DNA of 43,424 bases from an uncultured Hyphomicrobiales bacterium (GTDB lineage: Bacteria > Pseudomonadota > Alphaproteobacteria > Rhizobiales > Beijerinckiaceae): positions 1 through 43,424 of the forward strand of contig CAISZN010000187.1 of assembly GCA_903889985.1 (NCBI GenBank), given 5' to 3'. Both the position numbers and the translations under genes were made by a program. The notes beneath the pieces were generated by a model. The model was not told the origin of the DNA, made no database searches, and was given only the letters and a program-made list of their open reading frames with translations. Each line of letters starts with the position of its first letter. The first letter of the stretch is position 1. This document shows positions 35,963 to 43,424 of this stretch, one piece after another.

Positions 35963-36136
35963 ACCCTCCCCTTGATGGGGAGGGTCGACGCGCGAAGCGC
36001 GGCGGGGTGGGGTGACGCTGCGATTTCGTATCGGGTTGGACTGAAGCTGCAGAGTGAGTCCGACGCGCGCTGATCGCGCGCTACCCCCACCCCGAAAATG
36101 CTTTGCATTTTCGACCCTCCCCGCAAGGGGGAGGGT
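35963..36136. repeat. Composite palindromic intergenic element
   Basis: A 174-base element occupies the gap between two convergent genes. It begins with the hairpin ACCCTCCCC-TTGAT-GGGGAGGGT (35963-35985) and ends with ACCCTCCCC-GCAAG-GGGGAGGGT (36114-36136). Inside are matching arms GGCGGGGTGGGGT and ACCCCCACCCCG, a GCGCGC-TGATC-GCGCGC hairpin, and CGAAAATGC-TTT-GCATTTTCG. The whole forms a large imperfect palindrome like the mosaic intergenic repeats known from rhizobia. No gene is encoded. Confidence 0.75.
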
Positions 36137-36149
36137 TGGAGGAGCCCTT

Positions 36150-36833
36150 TCACCCCAGCTTCGAATAGAAGTGGTCCCAGGTCTTCTGGAACAACCCGCG
36201 CGACCATAGCTTCTGCCGGCAGGCTTCCTGTTCTTCCGCGGTGAAGACATAGGGCTCGCCGAGCTGGCGCGCCATGTACTGGCGCTCGCTGTTTTCCTCG
36301 AGATAGACGGCGAGCGTGAAGACCTCGACCATGTCCGCGCCAACCACCGTCACGCCATGGGACTTGAGCAGGATCGAGGGGCGGTCGCCGAGCGCCTTGG
36401 CAAGCTCTTCGCCCATGGGCTTGGTGTTGATCGACATGGGCGTGTCGAACAGCGGGATCTCGCCGAGCAGCACACCCTGCGCATAGACCGGCTTGTAGGG
36501 CGTGCCTGTCATCGACAGATAGGTCGACCAGCGCGGGTGCGTATGTGCAACCGCCTTCACATCGGGGCGAGCACGATAGATGCCCGTATGCAGGTGGAAT
36601 TCCAGCGGCGGCGCCACATTGCCGCCGATGATGTTGCCATCGAAGTCGATGCAGACGATGTCCTCGACGGTGAGCTTGCCGCGCACCGACGAGCCGGAAT
36701 TGATGAACAGGCGATCCTCGCCGACACGCACGGAGCAATGTCCGTTGTAGTCGATGATATTGGCGCGCTCGAGCATGCGGATGGCATCCACGAGCTGCTG
36801 CTTGACCTCACGTTCCGAGGGGGCAGTGGTCAT
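36150..36833 (-). CDS. Class II aldolase/adducin-family protein, copy 1
   Basis: This is a 227-residue protein from ATG 36833 behind CAGGAGAACG; the longer frame to 37088 lies in the upstream gene. The zinc site of FucA/AraD-type aldolases is complete: HxH in AVAHTHPRWSTYLS, the distal histidine in LLKSHGVTVVG, and the acidic residue in LEFHLHTGIYRARPD. The N-terminal IDYNGHCSVRV binds phosphate in relatives. The family includes fuculose-phosphate aldolase, ribulose-phosphate 4-epimerase and many decarboxylases; the substrate is unknown. It lies 23 bases after a paralog with the same orientation. Confidence 0.9.
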   Translation of the reverse strand: MTTAPSEREVKQQLVDAIRMLERANIIDYNGHCSVRVGEDRLFINSGSSVRGKLTVEDIVCIDFDGNIIGGNVAPPLEFHLHTGIYRARPDVKAVAHTHPRWSTYLSMTGTPYKPVYAQGVLLGEIPLFDTPMSINTKPMGEELAKALGDRPSILLKSHGVTVVGADMVEVFTLAVYLEENSERQYMARQLGEPYVFTAEEQEACRQKLWSRGLFQKTWDHFYSKLG

Positions 36834-36856
36834 GACGTTCTCCTGAAAACACAAAC

Positions 36857-37678
36857 TCAGTTGCCGACGCGGCGCTTCCACATGTCCCATGGACGGCCGA
36901 CATTGGCGACATTCACCGTATCGGCGATGCGGCCTTCTTCCTGCGACAGGGCAGCGAGTGGCGCGCCGCCAGAGATGATGGTCGCCTGGATCTGCAGCTT
37001 GGCGTTCACTTCCGTATAGACGGCGCGGAACACGGCGTGCTTCAGGCTCGGGCCGGTGGCAACAGATCCATGGGCACGCATCAGGCACACGGGCTTGGAG
37101 CCAAGGACGCGTGCCAGCTCACGGCCCTTTTCACCATTGCCCACGAGCATGTCGGTTGCGCCGAACTTTTCGGCGATGTCGAACACGGGCACGCCTTCCG
37201 CGATGAAGGCAGCGTTGTGATACATGGCGCGCATCTGGTTCGGCACCAGGCTAAAGGGCACCACCGAGGGTGAATGGGAGTGCACGATGGACTGCACGTC
37301 CGGGCGCGCCTTGTAGACCTCGCCATGGATGAAGCGCTCGAGGAAGCTGCTGCGGCCCTGCGGATCGACGGCCTCCGAATCGAGGTCGTATTCCAGGATG
37401 TCGTCGGCCGTCACCAGCGCCGGCGCCTGTGAGCGCGACATCAGGTAGCGATTCGGATCGGCCGGGTGGCGCATGGAAATATGGCCAAAGGCATCGAACA
37501 CGCCTTGGTCGGCCAGGATGCGGCTGGCAGAGGCGAATTCCTCCAGCACGTCACGGGCGACAACGCCGGCGGATTTCAGCGCCGGACGGCCGCCGCCTCC
37601 GGGCGCATCAGCAGGAGAACTCAGGACATCGGCCATGAAACCGGCGGGGGCGCAGCAGGCGCAGGTGGCAAATCTCAT
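36857..37678 (-). CDS. Class II aldolase/adducin-family protein, copy 2
   Basis: This is a 273-residue protein. The start at 37678 is fixed by an excellent TGAGGAGG. The N-terminal 40 residues (MRFATCACCAPAGFMADVL...) are unusual, with three cysteines, and not recognised. The aldolase core retains FDAFGHISMRH, the acidic residue before GEVYKARPD, HxH in SIVHSHSPSVVPF and the distal LMRAHGSVATG. It is a paralog of the downstream gene and likely part of the same transcript, possibly acting on a related substrate or as heteromer subunits (inference). It diverges from a Bug-type binding protein gene. Confidence 0.9.
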   Translation of the reverse strand: MRFATCACCAPAGFMADVLSSPADAPGGGGRPALKSAGVVARDVLEEFASASRILADQGVFDAFGHISMRHPADPNRYLMSRSQAPALVTADDILEYDLDSEAVDPQGRSSFLERFIHGEVYKARPDVQSIVHSHSPSVVPFSLVPNQMRAMYHNAAFIAEGVPVFDIAEKFGATDMLVGNGEKGRELARVLGSKPVCLMRAHGSVATGPSLKHAVFRAVYTEVNAKLQIQATIISGGAPLAALSQEEGRIADTVNVANVGRPWDMWKRRVGN

Positions 37679-37859
37679 GTTTCCTCCTCAGGGCGCAGGG
37701 CGGCAGGGCCGCATCTCCCTTGCCTATCGGCCAATCGGGGCGCGGGTTCAAGGGGATTGGTGCCGCCATCTGGCGGCTCCAGCTTCACATTGCCAGACCC
37801 GGAGGCTTGCGACAAAGTGCGCCGGCCGCGCGGGCCACGACCCGCGCCGGGAGGAACAC

Positions 37860-38897
37860 ATGAATTTCAAACGTCTCGTCGCCTCGGCGCTCGCCCTTGC
37901 TGGAGCCTGCAGTCTGGCTGCCCCCTCACAGGCCCAGGCACCCGTCGACTTCTACAAGGGCAAGACCATCCAGATCGTCGTGCCCTTCTCCGCAGGCGGC
38001 TATTACGACCTGTCCTCGCGGGTGCTTGCCCGCTTCCTGCCCGATGCCATTCCCGGCCATCCCAATGTGGTGGTGCAGAACCAGCCCGGCGGTGGAGGCC
38101 TGACGGCGGCCAACCGTCTCGCCAATACGGTCGAGCGCGATGGGCTCACCATTGCCACCTTCAGCCGCGGCGTCCCGCAGCTTGCCATGGTGGGTGATCC
38201 CAATGTGGCCTTCGATCCGACCAAGATCACCTGGCTCGGCAGCCTGTCGGATTACACGCAGGACGCCTACCTGATGCTGGTGAACGCCGACAGCCCGATC
38301 AAGACCATCGCCGATGCAAGGCAGACCCTGACACATCTGGGCGGTGTGGGCGCCGGCTCCACCAACACCACCTTCGCCCTGCTGGCACGAGATATCCTCG
38401 GCGCCAAACTCGAGCTGGTGCGTGGGTTCCCCGGCGCCACCGACATCTGGCTGAGCATGGATCGCGGCGAGGTCGACGGGCAGGTGATCGACGTCTCCGC
38501 GATCATGTCTGCCCGGCCGAGCCAGTACAAGGCGGGCAAGTACCGGGCGCTCGTCCAGTTCGGCCGCCTGACCCGCCTGCCGAGCCTGCCCGATGTGCCG
38601 ACCGCCCGTGAGCTCGTCACCGACCCCAAGGACAAGGCGCTGCTCGAATTCGCCGAGATCCCCTTCTTCATGGCGCTGCCCTTCGGGGCGCCTCCCGGCA
38701 TCCCAGCGGATCGCGCCAAGATCCTGCGCGAGGCCTTCATGAAGGTTGCCACCGACAAGGCCTTCCAGGAGGAACTCGCCAAGACGGGGATCATCGCCGA
38801 CCCGGTCGATCACACGGCCGTCGAAGCAGTCATTGCAAAGGGCGCTGCCATGCCGGCAGAGGTACGCGAGCGCTATGGCAAGCTGTTGATGCAATAG
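37860..38897 (+). CDS. Bug/TctC-family substrate-binding protein
   Basis: This is a 345-residue protein from ATG 37860 with GGGAGGAACAC upstream; the frame to 37473 covers the aldolase gene and is rejected. The signal peptide is MNFKRLVASALALAGACSLAAPSQAQ. The Bug-type core has VDFYKGKTIQIVVPFSAGGYYDLSSRVLARFLP, VVVQNQPGGGGLTAANRLANTV and a long C-terminal segment. It resembles the Bug gene at 33256 in its subgroup character. It diverges from the aldolase pair and has no transporter permease nearby. A role in importing the aldolase pathway's substrate is possible but is inference. Confidence 0.92.
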   Translation: MNFKRLVASALALAGACSLAAPSQAQAPVDFYKGKTIQIVVPFSAGGYYDLSSRVLARFLPDAIPGHPNVVVQNQPGGGGLTAANRLANTVERDGLTIATFSRGVPQLAMVGDPNVAFDPTKITWLGSLSDYTQDAYLMLVNADSPIKTIADARQTLTHLGGVGAGSTNTTFALLARDILGAKLELVRGFPGATDIWLSMDRGEVDGQVIDVSAIMSARPSQYKAGKYRALVQFGRLTRLPSLPDVPTARELVTDPKDKALLEFAEIPFFMALPFGAPPGIPADRAKILREAFMKVATDKAFQEELAKTGIIADPVDHTAVEAVIAKGAAMPAEVRERYGKLLMQ

Positions 38898-38989
38898 GGG
38901 AGGCGCGGGGGGCCTGTGGCCCCTGCGCTTGCTGCAAGCACATGGCAACGCTTTCGTCCGCGCCAGCGCGCCGCTAGAGTGATGGCCCG

Positions 38990-39691
38990 ATGCCTTTCCG
39001 GAGCACCCTCTTGCGACGCCTCATCAGGCCCCTCCTTGCTGCGGCCCTCCTGTGTTCTTCCGCGTATAGCGCGGCAGCTGCCGCCATGGTCTTTCGCCTC
39101 GTTCCCTATGGCCAGACCGACCTCTGCCGCTCACGCTGCACCGAGGTGATCAGCGCCGAAGGTGAGATCACCAACGAGACGCCGCGCCAGTTCCTCGAAT
39201 TCGTGGCCAAGAACCTCGAGAACCCGAATCTGCGGTCCGTCGTCTTCCTGCATTCCCCGGGGGGTGGCGTGCAGGCTGCCATGCGGCTGGGCGAGCTTTT
39301 CCGCAAGACAGGGATCCTGGCCGTGGTGGCGCGGGTGCGCCCCCCGGTCGAGCCGGGCGGGCCAACCGTGGCGGTTCCTGGCGCACGCTGCTTCTCGGCC
39401 TGTGTCTATGCCCTGATCGGTGCCAAGAAGCGGATTGTGCCCACCACCAGCATGGTCGGCATCCACCGCATGTTCTTCTACGAGGACGCGCGCGACCCCC
39501 AGACCGGGGAGGAGCGTCGCGAACGCACCTTCGGGACAAGTTCCTTCGTCACCCAGCTGGCCCGCTATGCCAGCACCATGGGTGTCAGCCGCAACCTCAT
39601 CTATGCCGCCGAAAAGATCGATCCCGACAATATCCACATTCTCACCGGCGCCGAATTGAAGAAGTGGGGGCTGGGAACGCGAAAATATTGA
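38990..39691 (+). CDS. Exported ClpP/crotonase-fold protein (COG3904-like)
   Basis: This is a 233-residue protein with a signal peptide (LIRPLLAAALLCSSAYSAAAAA). The mature part resembles periplasmic ClpP-fold proteins: VISAEGEITNETPRQFLEFV, SVVFLHSPGGGVQAAMRLGE (the SPGG oxyanion turn), GARCFSACVYALIGA with the nucleophile-position serine, and VGIHRMFFYE with the histidine position. The motif order matches ClpP, but the location is periplasmic. Proteolysis is inference. Cysteines in LCRSRCTE, ARCFSACV could form disulfides. It lies between a Bug gene and tRNA-Asp on the same strand. Confidence 0.8.
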   Translation: MPFRSTLLRRLIRPLLAAALLCSSAYSAAAAAMVFRLVPYGQTDLCRSRCTEVISAEGEITNETPRQFLEFVAKNLENPNLRSVVFLHSPGGGVQAAMRLGELFRKTGILAVVARVRPPVEPGGPTVAVPGARCFSACVYALIGAKKRIVPTTSMVGIHRMFFYEDARDPQTGEERRERTFGTSSFVTQLARYASTMGVSRNLIYAAEKIDPDNIHILTGAELKKWGLGTRKY

Positions 39692-39842
39692 AACGACAGG
39701 ATTTCCGGGATTTTCCGCAGGCTTTGCCTCTGGCCGATGCCCATCATGCGCAAAGAAATCGGATGGGTGCTTGACTTGGGCAGGCGCGTATCATAATCGA
39801 GCGTCCTCCGAGTTCGGCAGCGCCTGGCGCCGCAACGGATGC

Positions 39843-39919
<77 letters not shown>

Positions 39920-40347
39920 TTTCATTTTGAGATGTCTGGAAAGATTTGGTGTCGCAGATTTAGCGTTGCCATCTGTTGCAGACATCGATCGGTCGCCTTC
40001 CCTATTCAGTAAGAAACCTCCCTTCATCTGCGGCTACGCCGATGAAAATCGAGGCGGCCTGCGCTCCGGCATCATCATCATCAGGCCGCCAAGGATCATT
40101 GTGGGACCTCAGCTGCAACATCACGGGCAGCACATCAAAGTGTCTTCACTGCAGCGTCCATAACCCTTTCGAATAAATCGCCTCGTTTGTTTGGTTGGCC
40201 CGAGCTGATGACCATGTCTAGTCTGTGCAGACAGCAGCTTGTGCAATTACTTTCGATTTGATACGAAGAGTCCTGTTGCATTACTCTGCGTAAATTTATA
40301 ATTCGATTTTCTTATTTATTAACTAGTCTCTATATTAGGGTTTAACC
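39920..40347. other. AT-rich stretch between tRNA-Asp and the glycosyltransferases
   Basis: These 428 bases are much more AT-rich than the window average, particularly 40180-40347. Short open frames here have no recognisable family or good ribosome binding site. No copy of the tRNA-Asp 3' end and no integrase remnant was found. The 3' part probably carries the promoter of the downstream glycosyltransferase pair. Confidence 0.5.
40276..40302 (+). promoter_or_regulatory. Possible promoter of the glycosyltransferase pair
   Basis: TTGCAT (40276-40281) and TATAAT (40297-40302) are 15 bases apart, a little short of the optimum. The TATAAT is exact and lies 45 bases before the first glycosyltransferase start. 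In AT-rich DNA this can occur by chance. Confidence 0.35.
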
Positions 40348-41691
40348 ATGTATTGGTTGGACATATCGACGGCGGCGCAGTGGCGTGGCTGGCATGTCGG
40401 CATCACTCGCGTAGAATTCGAACTCATGGATCACGCACTTGGCTGCGAGGATGTGAGTTTCTGTGCATTTGATTTGCGTAACGGGATTTTTCGCGAGGTA
40501 TCCAGAGAGCAGGTTCGAGCGATTTCATCGCGAAAATTGCTCATCAATCTCAGTCGGGGGGGATCAGATGAAGAGAGACGAATGTCCCGCATTCGCCATC
40601 CATTCCGCTCGTCTCCGCTGCTGTGGTATCTGTCGCAGCGGATCCGGCGCAGGCACAGAAACCTGCGGAAAATTGAAATCATCAATCTGCATCGACAGAA
40701 ATTTGATCATGATCAACAGCAGATTCCGATCATCCAATCAACTCAGTTGCGCCCTGTAAAGCTGGGTGAAACGGATGTCGTGATTTCCACTGGTCTTGAC
40801 TGGGACTTCAAGGACATTCGGAAAATCATTGATCTCAAGCGAAGGGATCGATTCAGATATGTAGCTATGGTTTATGACCTGGTTGCCCTGAACAGTCCTC
40901 AATTTGTGGTGCCTGGGTCTGCCGAGAGACTGACTGATTATTTTGGCGAACTGTTTTGGCTGGCTGATCATATCATCTGCAATTCACGAGCAGTCGAGAA
41001 GGACGTCAGGGAGCATATTTCGACGCTAGCTTCGGCCAACCCGAATGTCAGCGTTGTACCGCTTGGGGTTTCGATATCCCTTGGCCAATTCGAAAAATTA
41101 CCGCGAGAGCTGAGGGGCAATAAATATATTGCTGCAATCGGTACATTGGAGCCGAGAAAGAATATTCGAACACTCTATGTTGCTTGGGAAGTCGCGATAC
41201 GTGACGGATTGATTGACCCAAGCCTCCATAAGCTTGTCCTGGTTGGCCGTAAAGGTTGGTCAGTCGATGACCTGGTGCGGGACATAGGTTTGAATCCAAA
41301 TACGGCGGGGAGTGTTCTGATCACTGGTTCTGTCGATGAATCGACGCTCATGTCGATCTATGAACATGCTTCAGCGATTGTCGTCCCATCTTTTCATGAG
41401 GGCTTCGGGTTGCCGCTTGCCGAAGCCATGGCATTCGGAAAAGCCTCTCTTTCAAGTGGTCAGGGCGCGCTTGCCGAGGTCGGAGCGGGGCTCGTGACGG
41501 AAATTGATCCTTACGATGTCATGGCATGGGCACGAGCGATATCTCGTGCTTTGACTGACGACACTTGGCGTAGCCAGCAGGAGGTCTTGCTGGCGGGACG
41601 TCGAAGCAAATCGTGGGGGCAGGTCGCATCAGATTTTTTCAATATCATTTTTCAGGAGTTTCCCGAATGTCGGATGGTATCCTCGCACTAG
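40348..41691 (+). CDS. Family 4-type glycosyltransferase (GT-B fold)
   Basis: This is a 447-residue protein behind AGGG at 40337-40340. The C-terminal GT-B domain contains GTLEPRKNI (typical GT4), and HEGFGLPLAEAMAFGKASLSS supplies the EX7E-type donor-site motif. The N-terminal part (MYWLDISTAAQWRGWHVGITRVEFEL) resembles initiating segments of mannosyl- or rhamnosyl-type transferases acting on surface polysaccharide. Codon use is more AT-rich than in core genes. The next glycosyltransferase overlaps its end by 25 bases. Donor and acceptor are unknown. Confidence 0.88.
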   Translation: MYWLDISTAAQWRGWHVGITRVEFELMDHALGCEDVSFCAFDLRNGIFREVSREQVRAISSRKLLINLSRGGSDEERRMSRIRHPFRSSPLLWYLSQRIRRRHRNLRKIEIINLHRQKFDHDQQQIPIIQSTQLRPVKLGETDVVISTGLDWDFKDIRKIIDLKRRDRFRYVAMVYDLVALNSPQFVVPGSAERLTDYFGELFWLADHIICNSRAVEKDVREHISTLASANPNVSVVPLGVSISLGQFEKLPRELRGNKYIAAIGTLEPRKNIRTLYVAWEVAIRDGLIDPSLHKLVLVGRKGWSVDDLVRDIGLNPNTAGSVLITGSVDESTLMSIYEHASAIVVPSFHEGFGLPLAEAMAFGKASLSSGQGALAEVGAGLVTEIDPYDVMAWARAISRALTDDTWRSQQEVLLAGRRSKSWGQVASDFFNIIFQEFPECRMVSSH

Positions 41692-42947
41692 GTACTTATC
41701 CCATCGTGAACGCCATCCATGGCGGACAAAGGCGGGTACGGGCTATTCAGAAATATTATGAGTCCATTGGCATCAGATACGATTATGCTTGCATCTACGA
41801 GCCCAAGGCATACCTGCCATCTGACCTTGGCACTCATGACATACCCTGTCCAAAATCACATTTCATGCGTCAAGTTCCTCAAATAGGCGATCTGAGGACT
41901 GCCTATGAATGCCAAAAAAGTCTGGAACTTCTGAGTTGGCTTGGAAATTTGATACGGGAATTCAGGCCTCGTGCCATACAGCTTGAGCAGCCCTTTCTGG
42001 GCCCGCTGGTCCTTCGGTATCTGCAAGAAACAGGGTCCTCACACCCAAAAATAATTTATTCCAGCCACAATATTGAGTCCGCACTCAAACGTGACCTGCT
42101 TGGCAAGGTCGAAGTCGAGCAAGCAGACAGACAGGCCGTTCATGATTCGATTATGAGCATCGAAACAGAACTATGCAGGCATTCCAGCCTGATCATTTCC
42201 TGCACGGATCATGACGCGTCCTGGTTGCGTCGCCATTCTGGCTGCCCAGCGATCGTTATTCCCAACGGTGTAGATCGACCAGTGCAATCAGAACCTTGGA
42301 TGGCAGCGCAAATCAGGGACATGTTTGGCGGCGAGCCGTTTTTGCTTTGCGTTGGAAGCTCGCATATTCCCAACATACAAGGCTTCATCGATTTGTTGCT
42401 GACAGACGGCGCCTATTTTCTTCCATCGCGTCATGCCCTGGCTCTCTGCGGAGGAATGGCGACCGAGGTTGTGCAATCGGGGGCCTATGGACGATACAGC
42501 GCTGGTCATTCGCGCAGGATCGTTCCTTTCCCTAAGTTAAATGATGCCATGCTGGATGCCCTGAAAGCATCTTGTCATGGTATTCTGCTTCCTATCCTAA
42601 CCGGAGGCGGCAGCAATTTGAAAACTGCGGAAGCTATAGCTGCCGGGTGCCATATCGTTGGAACACCTAAAAGCTTTCGAGGATTTTCAGAGTATGAAGG
42701 CATTTCTGGGCTGACACTCGCAGATGATCCTTGTTCATTCAGAGCAGCTGCAGCAAAAGCGCTTTCCGCCCCGGCTCTCCAAATCGATCGATCGGAAAAG
42801 GACTTTCGCGAAAGGGTTTACTGGGACGCTGCGCTTGCAAGAAGTGATCTGAAGTACAATGTCGAGGGCTTACTCGGAGCGACCCACCATCAACCCGCAC
42901 CGAGGCGCGAATGGGCTCAGTTGAGGCGCGCCGCCCGTTCAGCGTGA
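41667..42947 (+). CDS. Glycosyltransferase, second of an overlapping pair
   Basis: This is a 426-residue protein from ATG 41667, behind TTCAGGAG, inside the end of the preceding gene; the in-frame start at 41613 is rejected. The N-terminal NAIHGGQRRVRAIQKYY is the GT-B glycine-rich acceptor-domain start. The C-terminal half has VIPNGVD, FLLCVGSSHIPNIQGF and LTGGGSNLKTAEAIAAGCHIVG, a variant GT4 donor loop in which the first glutamate of EX7E is glycine. It probably works with the upstream transferase on a surface glycan (inference). Composition is AT-richer than the window norm. Confidence 0.85.
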   Translation: MSDGILALGTYPIVNAIHGGQRRVRAIQKYYESIGIRYDYACIYEPKAYLPSDLGTHDIPCPKSHFMRQVPQIGDLRTAYECQKSLELLSWLGNLIREFRPRAIQLEQPFLGPLVLRYLQETGSSHPKIIYSSHNIESALKRDLLGKVEVEQADRQAVHDSIMSIETELCRHSSLIISCTDHDASWLRRHSGCPAIVIPNGVDRPVQSEPWMAAQIRDMFGGEPFLLCVGSSHIPNIQGFIDLLLTDGAYFLPSRHALALCGGMATEVVQSGAYGRYSAGHSRRIVPFPKLNDAMLDALKASCHGILLPILTGGGSNLKTAEAIAAGCHIVGTPKSFRGFSEYEGISGLTLADDPCSFRAAAAKALSAPALQIDRSEKDFRERVYWDAALARSDLKYNVEGLLGATHHQPAPRREWAQLRRAARSA

Positions 42948-43063
42948 GGTTCGTTGCACAAAAGGACGATCGTTTGGTCTGAGTAGCGCAGTCACATTTC
43001 CTTTGATGCATTCATTGAGTCGCATCCACGCAAATCAGGATCTGACTGAACTTTTTGCTCAGC

Positions 43064-43424
43064 TCACCTCCGCTCCGCCGCGATCGCACGTTGAAACTCG
43101 CGCTCCATGACAAAGCTTGCGGGGTCCGCCCGGTCCGTAAAGACGCGACCGTCGATGTGGTCGTATTCGTGCTGGAATATGCGGGCCACAAAGCCTTCAA
43201 GGCGCATGCCCTGTGGCTTGCTATGGCGATCCGTGAAGCTGATGTCGATGATTGCATGGCGGCGGACGCGGCCGCGCAGGCCGGGGATGCTGAGGCAGCC
43301 CTCCCAGTCCTCCTCCATGTCGTCGCCGACCGGCGTGAAACTGGGGTTCAGCATGGCGGTGGGTTCCATCAGGGGCGCTGACGGATAGCGGGCATTCGGC
43401 CGGGATGCGACGATGAACAATCGC
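43064..43424 (-). CDS. def: Peptide deformylase (5' end beyond window)
   Basis: The reading frame is open to the right window edge and the natural start lies outside; residues before the visible RLFIVASRPNARYP are missing. The catalytic motifs are complete: EGCLSIPGL (cysteine metal ligand) and QHEYDHIDG (two histidine ligands and the catalytic glutamate). The enzyme removes the N-terminal formyl group from nascent proteins. The first deformylase motif (GxGLAAPQ) must lie beyond the window. It is convergent with the glycosyltransferase pair across 116 bases with no other feature. Whether this is the only deformylase or a second copy cannot be told. Confidence 0.9.
   Translation of the reverse strand, partial: RLFIVASRPNARYPSAPLMEPTAMLNPSFTPVGDDMEEDWEGCLSIPGLRGRVRRHAIIDISFTDRHSKPQGMRLEGFVARIFQHEYDHIDGRVFTDRADPASFVMEREFQRAIAAERR

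Noticed and set aside
39920-40347. Possible small RNA or integrase remnant after tRNA-Asp
   Set aside because: No family-like open frame, no stable terminator hairpin and no tRNA-end duplication were found.

Overview
High-GC bacterial chromosome segment, almost certainly an alphaproteobacterium of the order Hyphomicrobiales (Rhizobiales). This rests on the protein families seen: an IalB-type periplasmic protein, HspQ, several orphan Bug/TctC solute-binding proteins, a YejA-type peptide-binding protein, and the gene order tRNA-Leu, tig, clpP, clpX, lon, HU, tRNA-Val. The genus cannot be fixed from the sequence alone.

Layout. 1-1291 holds the 5' part of a secreted beta-propeller protein with a heme-like CxxCH motif (minus strand). 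1377-8228 is a DNA repair block: recG (minus) faces away from sdhE-mfd (plus), and a compact PemK/MazF-like toxin / Phd-like antitoxin pair with a perfect palindromic operator sits between them. 8288-11904 (minus) is a tightly coupled three-gene operon: a YejA-like binding protein, a truncated AMP-ligase-like protein and a DsbA/FrnE-like thiol oxidoreductase. 12214-19252 carries single-gene units: an IalB-like protein, hspQ, a TonB-like protein, a CYTH-CHAD protein, the NAD(P)HX repair enzyme, and a multicopper-oxidase-fold protein that lacks most copper ligands. 19331-23954 looks catabolic: a binding protein diverges from cupin, 3-hydroxyisobutyrate-dehydrogenase-like, TauD-like dioxygenase and MBL hydrolase genes.

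24101-31497 is the conserved protein-quality-control core: tRNA-Leu(UAG), trigger factor, ClpP, ClpX, Lon, HU and tRNA-Val(UAC). A very good heat-shock (sigma-32) promoter candidate lies before lon. 31498-39842, between tRNA-Val and tRNA-Asp(GUC), is accessory: three orphan Bug-family binding proteins, a VOC protein, a shikimate-dehydrogenase-like enzyme, a carboxymuconolactone-decarboxylase-like protein, two class II aldolases and a periplasmic ClpP-fold protein. The first gene of this block has visibly lower GC and is bounded by the tRNA-Val 3' end and a 15/16 copy of it, the pattern of a small tRNA-integrated islet. After tRNA-Asp comes an AT-rich leader and two overlapping glycosyltransferase genes of atypical composition, then a partial peptide deformylase at the window end.

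The core regions (repair, proteostasis) are ordinary. No complete novel defence or mobile system is visible. The most noteworthy signals are the tRNA-Val islet with its att-like repeat, the toxin-antitoxin insertion with its palindrome, two apparently non-catalytic enzyme relatives (the AMP-ligase-like and multicopper-oxidase-like proteins), and several families of intergenic palindromic repeats.
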